Source of the DNA: Empedobacter stercoris
GTDB taxonomy: Bacteria; Bacteroidota; Bacteroidia; Flavobacteriales; Weeksellaceae
Direction: 5' to 3'
Length of the DNA: 64,000 bases
NCBI RefSeq assembly: GCF_020281205.1
Contig: NZ_JACXZC010000001.1
Span: 153,295 to 217,294, forward strand
This document shows, one piece after another, positions 18,097 through 25,592 of this stretch (its first letter is position 1; each line of letters starts with the position of its first letter). Made by a program: the position numbers and the translations under genes. Below the pieces are notes generated by a model that worked only from the letters and a program-made list of their open reading frames with translations, was not told the origin of the DNA and did not search any database.

Positions 18097-18104
18097 TATT
18101 TTTG
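18097..18104 (+). promoter_or_regulatory. Predicted -7 promoter element for gcvT
   Basis: TATTTTTG matches TAnnTTTG and lies 35 bases before the gcvT ATG. No good -33 TTG is visible, and I see no glycine-riboswitch-like structure in the short leader. Confidence 0.4.
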
Positions 18105-18138
18105 GGAGAATTATAAACTTATTCAAAGCAAACAAACA

Positions 18139-19215
18139 ATGAAAGTAACTGCATTAAACCAAAAGCACAAAGATTTAGGTGCGAAAATGGTTCCTTTTGC
18201 TGGATATGAAATGCCAGTGCAATACGCAGGTGTTAACCAAGAACACTTTGCGGTTCGCGAAAAAGTTGGTGTTTTTGATGTTTCTCACATGGGACAATTC
18301 TTTATCAAAGGAGAGAAATCAACAGAATTATTACAACATTTATTGACGAATGATGTAACGAAAGTTGCGATTGGTCAAGCGCAATATAATGCAATGCCAA
18401 ACGAAAAAGGAGGTATTGTAGATGATTTGATTATCTATAAAATGTCTGATGACGAATGGTTAGCAGTTGTAAATGCCTCTAATATCGATAAAGATTGGGA
18501 ATGGATGAACAAACACAATACGTTTGGAGCTGAGTTAACAAACAAATCAGATGAAATGTCTTTGTTAGCGATTCAAGGACCAAAAGCAATCGAAGCTATG
18601 CAAGCGTTAACAGATATCAATTTAGCAGAAATTCCTTTTTATCATTTTGTTGTAGGAAAATTTGCAGGAATTGACAATGTAATAATTTCAGCAACTGGTT
18701 ATACAGGTTCTGGTGGTTTCGAAATTTATTTCGCAAATGAAGCAGCTAACGAAATGTGGGATAAAGTGATGGAAGCAGGTCAGTCTTTTGATATCGAACC
18801 TTGTGGATTGGCATCACGCGATACGTTACGTTTAGAGAAAGGATATTGTTTGTATGGAAATGATATCAACGATGATACAAATCCGTTTGAAGCAGGATTA
18901 GGTTGGGTGACGAAATTGGATACAAATTTTATCTCTTCGGATATTCTAAGCGCAATAAAAGAAGCTGGAGTGGAGAAGAAGTTGGTTGGATTTAAAATGA
19001 TTGAAAGAGGAATTCCTCGTCACGATTATAAAGTAGTTGATGATAACGAAAATACAATTGGTATCGTAACTTCTGGAACGCAATCTCCGATGTTGAAACA
19101 AGGGATTGGTTTGGCGTATGTTCATACAGATTTCGCGAAAGTTGGTACAACAATTAGAATCCAAATTCGTGATAAAAATGTATTAGCAGAAGTTGTTAAA
19201 ACACCTTTTGTTTAA
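18139..19215 (+). CDS. gcvT: Aminomethyltransferase, glycine cleavage system T protein
   Basis: GcvT transfers the methylene group from the lipoyl H protein to tetrahydrofolate, releasing ammonia. The 358-aa protein has the N-terminal [15 protein letters not shown] and the folate-binding core [12 protein letters not shown]. It also has [20 protein letters not shown] and the C-terminal [16 protein letters not shown]. Length matches the family. It is monocistronic here, with its own promoter-like element and terminator. lipA, which makes the lipoyl cofactor for this complex, is about 10 kb downstream. Confidence 0.96.
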   Translation: MKVTALNQKHKDLGAKMVPFAGYEMPVQYAGVNQEHFAVREKVGVFDVSHMGQFFIKGEKSTELLQHLLTNDVTKVAIGQAQYNAMPNEKGGIVDDLIIYKMSDDEWLAVVNASNIDKDWEWMNKHNTFGAELTNKSDEMSLLAIQGPKAIEAMQALTDINLAEIPFYHFVVGKFAGIDNVIISATGYTGSGGFEIYFANEAANEMWDKVMEAGQSFDIEPCGLASRDTLRLEKGYCLYGNDINDDTNPFEAGLGWVTKLDTNFISSDILSAIKEAGVEKKLVGFKMIERGIPRHDYKVVDDNENTIGIVTSGTQSPMLKQGIGLAYVHTDFAKVGTTIRIQIRDKNVLAEVVKTPFV

Positions 19216-19240
19216 ATAAAATTTACACTTCAAATCATAA

Positions 19241-19271
19241 AAAAAGCTTTCGAATATCTCGAAAGCTTTTT
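19241..19271. terminator. Bidirectional terminator after gcvT
   Basis: AAAAAGCTTTCGA (19241-19253) pairs perfectly with TCGAAAGCTTTTT (19259-19271) around ATATC. It serves gcvT and could also serve the minus-strand copper operon ending at 19309. Confidence 0.9.
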
Positions 19272-19308
19272 TATTAAATCACATTTTCCACATTTTTTTT
19301 ATTGGATT

Positions 19309-20274
19309 TTATTGATTTTTAGATTGAAATAAATTATAATTTAAAAAGAAACCTATTCTGTTTTTCACTTCAATTTCTCCAGAATTTAGATTGGAATGTA
19401 AAGGTTGAAAATATTCTATTCCAAAATTTATTTTTTGAACAGCCGCTTCCAATCCTAATTTTACAAATTGAGCATTTCCAGACGAATTAGGAATAGATTC
19501 TTCAAATTGTTCATTTTTATTATAAAGTTCGTTTTGGAAACCGATTTTTCCAAGAAACTTATTGTCATTTCTTACTAAAAGATGTTGCAGTTGTATCAAT
19601 TGATTCCATTGATTTCCGAACTTATATTTGTTCTTATTTTCTCCTTTCAAATTGTAATCTGTGACCAATTGTATAGCCGAATTTTTATACGTTAGTTGAT
19701 AATTTAAACCAAATTGAGTATCCCAACTTCCTGTACCTAATTGAAAACTTGGATTGGTCGTTTGAGCATTTTTTTGATCGAATTTTGCAATAGGAATTTT
19801 AACGCCAACTGCTGCACTTAATCCATGTTTTAATTCGTTTGAGTTCGAATTGGAATTTACAATTTTAACAATCCCCATCATATTCAAATCGCCGATACCA
19901 GAAATAGAGGTTGAGTTTTCACCATCTTTTTGATGAAAATGATAAGGGATACTCGCATTGATATCGATTTTAGAATTGATTGGAATTCTCGTCCATAATA
20001 AAATGGTATTGAAATGTTGTTTCTGCGTACGTTTAGTAGAAAAAGCATCTTCTTTGGCTTTGTAATATTGATGAAGGTATCGAACACCAATATAGTTTGA
20101 ATTGATAAGGTTTTCAATTCCATTGGAAGTTGAAGTTGCTGAACAACCGCAAGCATCACAATCTAATTCTAATTCATTAGGAGAAGACACTAAGATAGAA
20201 TCATTATCTGTATGTGCTAATAATGAAACAGGAAAAATGATTAGAGCTAAAATTAGATTTATATAGACTTTCAT
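19309..20274 (-). CDS. Outer membrane beta-barrel transporter-like protein of the MbnP/MbnH operon
   Basis: This 321-aa protein has a signal peptide ending LLAH. A short mature N-terminus follows, holding Cys39, Cys42 and Cys44 (CDACGC), then alternating hydrophobic strands typical of a transmembrane barrel, with NYIGVRYLHQYYKA and a C-terminal RIGFFLNYNLF strand. It resembles the 'transporter' porin-like proteins that accompany MauG/MbnH cytochromes in Bacteroidota. The CxxCxC at the mature N-terminus could bind copper near the pore; this is inference. It is the last gene of a five-gene minus-strand run, 11 bases after the dihaem gene. Confidence 0.75.
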   Translation of the reverse strand: MKVYINLILALIIFPVSLLAHTDNDSILVSSPNELELDCDACGCSATSTSNGIENLINSNYIGVRYLHQYYKAKEDAFSTKRTQKQHFNTILLWTRIPINSKIDINASIPYHFHQKDGENSTSISGIGDLNMMGIVKIVNSNSNSNELKHGLSAAVGVKIPIAKFDQKNAQTTNPSFQLGTGSWDTQFGLNYQLTYKNSAIQLVTDYNLKGENKNKYKFGNQWNQLIQLQHLLVRNDNKFLGKIGFQNELYNKNEQFEESIPNSSGNAQFVKLGLEAAVQKINFGIEYFQPLHSNLNSGEIEVKNRIGFFLNYNLFQSKNQ

Positions 20275-20285
20275 TTGAATAGTTT

Positions 20286-21326
20286 TTAGAATTCTGCATA
20301 AGCAGGATTATGAATAAAAGAGTAATCGTTTAATGTTTTTAGAAAAGCAATAATTGCCTTTTTTTCTTGATCGGTCATAGGTATTCCAATTTGACCATTT
20401 TGTTTAAGCTGAGGATCCAAATGTTGATTATTTTGTACACCATCCGAGTAGAAGTCCAAAACAGCTTCTAAACTATAGAAACGACCATCATGCATATAAG
20501 GTTTAGTCATTTCAATATTACGTAAACTTGGAACCCTAAATTTCATAAAATCAGCAGAATCTAATGTGACGCGATACAACCCTCCATCTTTATGTTGTTT
20601 GTTATAATACATTCCAGTATTTCGAAAAGATTCATCCGTTAAAAGAGCACCTTTATGACAACTCGAACATTTTTGTTGAAAGAGTTGTAACCCTTTACCT
20701 TCGGTTTCAGTTAAATTTATTTCTTTCCTCAAAAATTGATCGTATCTGGAATCCTTTGAAACCACAGAAGCCATAAATTGTCCTAAAGCACTAAGAATTC
20801 GATTGGCATTAATTTGATCATCTCCAAAAGCATTTCTAAACATATTTCGGTAGTTAGCATCATCGGAGAGTTTTTTAATGATTTCGGGGAAAGTGCTATC
20901 CATTTCTTCTTCAGCTGTGATAGGTGAAATTGGTTGTTGAGCTAAATCATGAATCACGCCATCCCACATAAACCGATTTAGAAATGCCAAGTTTTGAATA
21001 GGTGGAGCATTTCGAATTCCTACTCGATCATCAATTCCATGGCTGACAGGATGCCCGTGATGGGTAAATGCATCTTCCTGAATATGACAAAAAGCGCACG
21101 AAATTGTATTGTTTCGAGATAATCGACCTTCATAAAATAATTTTTTCCCTAATGCAACTCCATTTTTAGTGAGTGGATATTTATCCGTGTCAAAGGTTAG
21201 TTGAGGAAAATAAGAAGGGAATTCTAATTGGTAAGGTTCATCTACAATTTGACCATAATCAATATCATCGTCATTACAACTAAATAAGATGAATATCCCC
21301 AGTATAATTGTTATAATTTTATTCAT
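20286..21326 (-). CDS. Dihaem cytochrome c peroxidase family protein (MbnH/MauG-like)
   Basis: This 346-aa lipoprotein (lipobox FSC, Cys17) has two haem-binding CxxCH motifs at 77-81 (CAFCH) and 220-224 (CSSCH), plus SHGIDDRVGIRNAPPIQNLAF and PSLRNIEMTKPYMHDGRF of the di-haem peroxidase fold. In the cytochrome peroxidase/MauG superfamily, MbnH oxidises a Trp of its partner MbnP to kynurenine. Here an MbnP-like gene lies 42 bases upstream, which favours that role over a simple peroxidase. Whether the second haem has a Tyr ligand as in MauG cannot be decided by eye. Confidence 0.85.
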   Translation of the reverse strand: MNKIITIILGIFILFSCNDDDIDYGQIVDEPYQLEFPSYFPQLTFDTDKYPLTKNGVALGKKLFYEGRLSRNNTISCAFCHIQEDAFTHHGHPVSHGIDDRVGIRNAPPIQNLAFLNRFMWDGVIHDLAQQPISPITAEEEMDSTFPEIIKKLSDDANYRNMFRNAFGDDQINANRILSALGQFMASVVSKDSRYDQFLRKEINLTETEGKGLQLFQQKCSSCHKGALLTDESFRNTGMYYNKQHKDGGLYRVTLDSADFMKFRVPSLRNIEMTKPYMHDGRFYSLEAVLDFYSDGVQNNQHLDPQLKQNGQIGIPMTDQEKKAIIAFLKTLNDYSFIHNPAYAEF

Positions 21327-21368
21327 TGTGATAGAATTTAGCGGTGTTTAAAAACACCGCTGTGAACA

Positions 21369-22214
21369 TTATTGATATTGTTGATCGTTGTGTACATGAC
21401 TAACTCGAAACATCTTTTGCATGTTATCTGTAACCAATTGAGCAAAGTTGGAAGACCCCATTACATTGTTGTTAGATTCATCTAATGTTAATTGATGATC
21501 ACCACTTAAATACGTATTCAAATTTGCCATAATATGAATAGATGGTTTAATTTTAGAAGTCACTCGCGCAGAAGTTGGTAAATCTAACGTGACTTCTCGG
21601 TACAGATCTGGTACATTATTTTTGTCAATATCTCCCATATTTCCTGTATGAGTTAGGAAGAATGTATCAGGTGTATTTTTACCATAAAAACCTTCTATTT
21701 TAAAGAAAACATAACCTGCAGCCCAAGCCCAAGTCATTCCATTTTTCTTGGCTATTTCCCAAAAAGTAGCCTGTCCAGTTTGACCTAATAAATAAGCTTT
21801 TTGTGATACACCAAGTCCAAATCGTACTTTAGTGTACTTGTTTTGTGGAATATCATCTAAATTTAAATAAACCACATTTGCTATTGCAGAATCTTGATTA
21901 ACAACAAAAGCACCTTTATCAGGGTCATTTTTATGGTAATCAAATTCGTTTCCTTTCTCGTCAATTAATGTAACGTTAGAAATAATATATTTTAACATGG
22001 TGAATTTATGTTTCTGCCCGTTAGATGAAGTTTGTGTTGTTTGATCTAAAACAATTCCTCCTAAATTATCAAATCCATTTTCAAACTTTAATTGAATTTT
22101 ACCTGTTTCTGTTGAATTGATTTCAGAGAAATCATCATCGTCTGTATTACAAGAAGTTAATAAAGTAAATAATGAGATAAATGATAAATGGAGAAAATAT
22201 TTAATTGTTTTCAT
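21369..22214 (-). CDS. MbnP-like copper-binding lipoprotein
   Basis: This 281-aa protein has a lipobox LLTSC (Cys22) and an Asp-rich linker. The MbnP-type domain includes LKYIISNVTLIDEKGNE and the conserved MTWAWAAGYVFFKIEG (Trp162 and Trp164). LTHTGNMGD with His189 and a C-terminal AQLVTDNMQKMFRVSHVHND follow. In methanotrophs MbnP binds copper with the help of a kynurenine made by MbnH; the Trp-x-Trp here is in the corresponding place as I recall it. It is encoded with the dihaem partner and two small Cys-motif proteins. Confidence 0.85.
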   Translation of the reverse strand: MKTIKYFLHLSFISLFTLLTSCNTDDDDFSEINSTETGKIQLKFENGFDNLGGIVLDQTTQTSSNGQKHKFTMLKYIISNVTLIDEKGNEFDYHKNDPDKGAFVVNQDSAIANVVYLNLDDIPQNKYTKVRFGLGVSQKAYLLGQTGQATFWEIAKKNGMTWAWAAGYVFFKIEGFYGKNTPDTFFLTHTGNMGDIDKNNVPDLYREVTLDLPTSARVTSKIKPSIHIMANLNTYLSGDHQLTLDESNNNVMGSSNFAQLVTDNMQKMFRVSHVHNDQQYQ

Positions 22215-22298
22215 TTTGATATTTGTTTTAATTTTTTTTAATAAAAATGCTTTCCAAAAACAATCATAGTTTTCAGAGAATAATTAGTTGTATAAAAA

Positions 22299-22688
22299 TT
22301 AAACAATAGGAGGTTTTAAATACTCAAAAACCCAATTGATAGAATAGAATGATTGCCAAAAGTACCGATGTTTTATGGTAACGATAAAATCGTTTATAAA
22401 TGGAATTTCTAAGTATTCGAAATGCAGATAATTTTCCGTAAATCGAATATTTTTAACCAAAAGAGAATCAGCATGCTGTTCTGTTTCGTTTAATTGCTTA
22501 GACAAATAACATTTTCCATTGCATTGCATTTCTGGTCGTTCTTTATTTATACAATATTCTTCAACAATTTTTTCTTGTACACTAAAAAACACAGTGAAAG
22601 GAATTAATGAGCGAAAGCCAATTAAAAGCACAAACGATGCAATCATAAAACAATTGAAGCTTTTAACAAATCTTATATGAAATGTCAA
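22299..22688 (-). CDS. Small membrane-anchored cysteine-motif protein, copy 2 of a tandem pair
   Basis: This 129-aa protein has an N-terminal hydrophobic helix (about 12-36) followed by EYCINKERPEMQCNGKCYL, a C-x9-C-x3-C motif at Cys46, Cys56 and Cys60. A polar linker and a hydrophobic region ending YLKPPIV follow. The neighbour at 22735-23103 has the same motif (with RPE, CNG and CYL) and the same PPI ending, so the two are tandem paralogues. The context (MbnP, MbnH, multicopper oxidase) suggests metal handling in the envelope. No named family comes to mind. Confidence 0.75.
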   Translation of the reverse strand: MTFHIRFVKSFNCFMIASFVLLIGFRSLIPFTVFFSVQEKIVEEYCINKERPEMQCNGKCYLSKQLNETEQHADSLLVKNIRFTENYLHFEYLEIPFINDFIVTIKHRYFWQSFYSINWVFEYLKPPIV

Positions 22689-22734
22689 ATTGATAAAATG
22701 TTAATGATAAAAAAATATAATAATCAAGGGTTTT

Positions 22735-23103
22735 TTAACAAATTGGAGGTTGTAGTTGTTGATCCAATTGATATTGAGTTTCGAAAGCTAATTGAAAAGT
22801 AGAAACTCTTTCAGTAGGTTCAATGATATGAAGTATAGGTATTAGTACAGTGGGTTGATATACAAAATAATCAATAGTACGTAAAGAAATTTGAGTTTTA
22901 TTTGTGTCATTTTGTTCATCATCAATAGTTTTAGAAATCTGTTCTTTTAGGTAGCAAACTCCATTACACATTAATTCTGGACGTTCTATATTAACACAAT
23001 ATTCATTCGAAATCGTTTCATAATTCACCAAATAGTCGATAACCGGTAGTAATGGTCTACACGTTATCAGGACAACAGTAATGATGAATAAGTAAGATTT
23101 CAA
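22735..23103 (-). CDS. Small membrane-anchored cysteine-motif protein, copy 1 of a tandem pair
   Basis: This 122-aa protein has an N-terminal hydrophobic segment (about 3-27) and EYCVNIERPELMCNGVCYL, with Cys36, Cys46 and Cys50 in C-x9-C-x3-C spacing. A polar Asp/Asn/Thr linker and a C-terminus LQPPIC follow. It is the first gene of the minus-strand run reaching 19309 and lies 46 bases before its paralogue. The conserved residues between and after the cysteines point to a defined binding site; copper is the inferred ligand. The extra terminal Cys is absent from copy 2. Confidence 0.75.
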   Translation of the reverse strand: MKSYLFIITVVLITCRPLLPVIDYLVNYETISNEYCVNIERPELMCNGVCYLKEQISKTIDDEQNDTNKTQISLRTIDYFVYQPTVLIPILHIIEPTERVSTFQLAFETQYQLDQQLQPPIC

Positions 23104-23258
23104 TCGTTTAAAATTTTTATAAAATTAGTTAGTTTTTATTAATTTTAGAATGAACATTATCAGTTTTCCTACAAAATTCACTTTCAATTAATCGGATAAG
23201 TGTTGTGTTTTTTATCTCATAAAGAAATCGTAACTTTGAAGTTCATATGATAAAAATT

Positions 23259-23372
23259 ATGGCAAATTATATCGACATATACAGAAGAAACAACCAATCT
23301 TGGTTGTTTTTGTCGTTGGCATATTTGCATGATGATACTTTCTTAAGACGCTCGAAAGAGTTTATAAAATAG
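23259..23372 (+). CDS. Possible leader peptide ORF (37 codons)
   Basis: ATG at 23259 to TAG at 23370-23372 encodes 37 aa beginning MANYIDIYRRNNQSW and ending RRSKEFIK. The TAACTTTG promoter-like element ends 20 bases before the ATG. A perfect 10-bp inverted repeat that resembles a terminator lies within the ORF, and a second hairpin begins right after its stop codon. This suggests a leader peptide or a small RNA rather than a working protein. Coding status is uncertain. Confidence 0.3.
   Translation: MANYIDIYRRNNQSWLFLSLAYLHDDTFLRRSKEFIK
23288..23309 (+). terminator. Possible intrinsic terminator/attenuator inside the leader
   Basis: AAACAACCAA (23288-23297) and TTGGTTGTTT (23300-23309) form a perfect 10-bp stem, followed by TTTG. 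The T run is short, so it is a weak terminator at best, which would suit attenuation. Confidence 0.4.
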
Positions 23373-23548
23373 TCCCTGTCACGATCCAAGACAGGGAACC
23401 TCCGTATTTATTTTAATTATCAATTATTTTCAATTTTCTGAAAGGAGATTTGTATCAAATTGTAGCGTTCTAAACTTTAATATCATTTGATAGTTGGGTC
23501 TTAAAAGTCGACTTCGAAATATTGAAAAAAAACTAAGAATTTATCACA

Positions 23549-23926
23549 ATGACAACAAATATTATTTTAACAACAGGTGTATACGATTTAATTAAAGACC
23601 ATTTAAGAAGAAAAAAAGTAACAGCAGAACAGGAAGATATTTTAACGCAAGAATTAAGACATGCAGAGCAAATTCTTCGTCGCGATATGGCTGATAATAT
23701 TGTTTCTGTTGGGAAAAAAGTAACGATTAAAGAATTGAATTCAAATCAAGAATATCAATTAAACTTCGTAGGTCCAGATAAAGCAAAACCAAAAAAGAAT
23801 CGTCACTCAATTTTGATGGACGAAGGTTTAGCAACAGTTGGTTACAAAACAGGTGATGTAGTAGAATGGCCAACAATTGATGGAGCAAAAAAATATGAAA
23901 TTTTAAATGTAGAAACTGTAGCTTAG
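23549..23926 (+). CDS. GreA/GreB C-terminal-domain protein
   Basis: This 125-aa protein lacks the long N-terminal coiled coil of GreA. It has a short helical N-terminus (QEDILTQELRHAEQILRRDM) and a C-terminal FKBP-like Gre domain with VSVGKKVTIKEL, NFVGPDKA and GYKTGDVVEWPTIDGAKKYEIL. Rnk and similar short Gre relatives bind RNA polymerase near the secondary channel. The exact role in Bacteroidota is unknown, and database names for it vary. It is monocistronic, with a long structured leader and a strong terminator. Confidence 0.82.
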   Translation: MTTNIILTTGVYDLIKDHLRRKKVTAEQEDILTQELRHAEQILRRDMADNIVSVGKKVTIKELNSNQEYQLNFVGPDKAKPKKNRHSILMDEGLATVGYKTGDVVEWPTIDGAKKYEILNVETVA

Positions 23927-23942
23927 TTTCTTAATTGAATAG

Positions 23943-23970
23943 AAAAACCGAGCAACTTTGCTCGGTTTTT
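23943..23970 (+). terminator. Terminator after the Gre-like gene
   Basis: AAAAACCGAGCAA (23943-23955) pairs with TTGCTCGGTTTTT (23958-23970), followed by more T residues. The A tract on the left means it could also act for murI, which converges from the right. Confidence 0.85.
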
Positions 23971-23993
23971 TGTTTTATATATTGGAAAAAAAA

Positions 23994-24803
23994 TCAAACT
24001 TCTAAATGCGATGCTTTAATAGGTTGACCATAAAAAATAGTCGTATTCGCCTCAAAGTTTTCAGCATTGTCAGTTGTATAAAAGGTTAGCGAACTATTTT
24101 TAGAACAATTATTCTCAATTTCTGGATGACGTTTCAAATAATCCATTAATTTATTCGCGACCAATTCTCCTTGCGAAAGAATCGTCACATGATTAGGAAC
24201 GTATGTTTTGATAACTGGTAACAACAAAGGATAATGCGTACATGCTAAAACAATAGTATCAATTTCTGAAGATTGAGAAAATAAGCGTTTAATGTCTTTT
24301 TCCACAATATCATGCGCAGCTTTACTGTTAATTTCATTGTTTTCGACCAAAGGAACCCAAAGTGGACATGCGTGTTGAAAAACATCTATTGTTGGATGAA
24401 ATTTATTAATTTCGATTTTATACGATTTAGACAAAACAGTTCCTTGTGTCGCTAAAATTCCAACTTTATTGTTGATCGTATATTCATTTATAGATTCGGT
24501 TGTTGGCCGAATAACGCCTAAAACTTTTTTCCCTCCGGGCAAATCATTTTGTTGAATTGTTCTCAACGCTTTGGCGGAAGCTGTGTTGCAAGCTAAAATT
24601 ACCAAGTTGCAACCTAAGTCAAATAGTTTAAACACACATTCTTTTGTGTATTCATAAACCGTTTCAAACGAACGAATTCCATATGGAACACGTGCATTGT
24701 CACCTAAATAGATATAATCGTATTGAGGCATTTTTTTCTGAATTTCCTTAAAAACAGTTAAACCTCCATAACCAGAGTCAAAAACACCGATTGGTCCTTG
24801 CAT
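23994..24803 (-). CDS. murI: Glutamate racemase
   Basis: MurI makes D-glutamate for peptidoglycan. From the ATG at 24803 (MQGPIGVFDSGYGGLTV) the protein is 269 aa. An upstream ATG at 24827 would add eight residues, but a promoter-like TAGTTTTG overlaps it at 24832-24825 and the conserved family start is PIGVFDSG, so the later start is preferred. The two catalytic Cys are in LACNTASAKALR and LACTHYPLL, and YLGDNARVPYG is the usual early motif. It sits between the two copper operons without an obvious functional link. Confidence 0.95.
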   Translation of the reverse strand: MQGPIGVFDSGYGGLTVFKEIQKKMPQYDYIYLGDNARVPYGIRSFETVYEYTKECVFKLFDLGCNLVILACNTASAKALRTIQQNDLPGGKKVLGVIRPTTESINEYTINNKVGILATQGTVLSKSYKIEINKFHPTIDVFQHACPLWVPLVENNEINSKAAHDIVEKDIKRLFSQSSEIDTIVLACTHYPLLLPVIKTYVPNHVTILSQGELVANKLMDYLKRHPEIENNCSKNSSLTFYTTDNAENFEANTTIFYGQPIKASHLEV

Positions 24804-24858
24804 TTTAGCTTTTTTTATAGAGCACAAAACTACAAAATCTATTCAGCAATTGAAGATA

Positions 24859-24937
24859 AATTATATAGAGAACAAGTTTTTATTCTAATAGAAAATCATT
24901 TTACGAAAATTATATACATCATCTTCCGAATTATATA
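24859..24937. repeat. Three AATTATATA repeats upstream of the copper regulator
   Basis: AATTATATA occurs at 24859-24867, 24908-24916 and 24929-24937. The last two are 21 bases apart (two helical turns). They lie in the gap before the AraC-type regulator and could be operator sites, though such AT-rich words also arise by chance. Confidence 0.35.
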
Positions 24938-25015
24938 AATTATAAAGCTAAAAGAAGAACGAAATTTGTAATAGATAAATTGTAGATTTAATAGGACTCA
25001 CAAAAAATAATTCAA

Positions 25016-25588
25016 ATGGAAAATGTAAATAAATTATTTATAAAAAATATGGTTTGTCATCGCTGTAAAGTGGTGGTTGGACGAATTTTGAAAATGAATG
25101 CAATCGAAGCAAATCATATCGAATTAGGTGAAGTTGAGTTAACAAATCCAATCGATTCTGAAAAATTGAATCAAATAAAAGAAGAGTTAGAAGAAGTTGG
25201 TTTTGAATTGATTGATGATAAGAGAAGTAAGTTAATCGAGCAAATTAAAACATTGATTATTCAATTAGTTCATCAAGAAAATAGCGAACTGAAAGTGAAT
25301 TTATCAGATTTTTTGAGCGAGAAAACATCTGCAGATTATAAATATATTTCCAATCTTTTTTCGGAAATGGAAGGACAAACAATCGAGAAGTATTTTATTC
25401 AGCAAAAGATAGAAAAAGTCAAGGAGTTGATGGTTTATGACGAATTATCATTGAGCGAAATAGCTTTTCAATTAAACTATTCGAGCGTGGCGCATCTCAG
25501 TGCTCAATTTAAAAAAGTAACAGGTTTAACGCCTTCTGTTTTTAAACAATTAAGTAAACACAACAGAAAGTCAATTGATAAAATATAA
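25016..25588 (+). CDS. AraC-family regulator with an N-terminal HMA-like metal motif
   Basis: This 190-aa protein combines an N-terminal heavy-metal-associated-like segment (residues 1-70) with an AraC DNA-binding domain. The motif MVCHRCK (Cys14, Cys17) fits the MxCxxC copper site. The C-terminal half carries helix-turn-helix segments with LSLSEIAFQLNYSSVAHLSAQFKKVTGLTPSVF, the AraC hallmark. It is the first gene of the tight copper operon (gaps of 4-6 bases follow), so it probably senses Cu(I) and controls this region. The specific metal is inferred from neighbours. Confidence 0.85.
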   Translation: MENVNKLFIKNMVCHRCKVVVGRILKMNAIEANHIELGEVELTNPIDSEKLNQIKEELEEVGFELIDDKRSKLIEQIKTLIIQLVHQENSELKVNLSDFLSEKTSADYKYISNLFSEMEGQTIEKYFIQQKIEKVKELMVYDELSLSEIAFQLNYSSVAHLSAQFKKVTGLTPSVFKQLSKHNRKSIDKI

Positions 25589-25592
25589 AAGT

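Larger units (their letters stand above)
23104..23548 (+). promoter_or_regulatory. Structured leader/intergenic region before the Gre-like gene
   Basis: This 445-base gap holds, in plus orientation, a -7-like TAACTTTG (23231-23238) and a possible 37-codon ORF (23259-23372). Inside that ORF lies a hairpin (23288-23297 with 23300-23309), and a second hairpin follows directly after its stop (23373-23380 with 23390-23397). About 150 bases then run to the Gre-like ATG at 23549. This looks like a long regulated 5' leader. The left end also contains the upstream region of the minus-strand copper operon. No further gene is seen. Confidence 0.5.

Noticed and set aside
23104..23258. Further small genes in the gap beyond the leader ORF
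   Set aside because: No start with reasonable length and composition is present; the AT-rich bases fit promoter DNA of the two flanking units.
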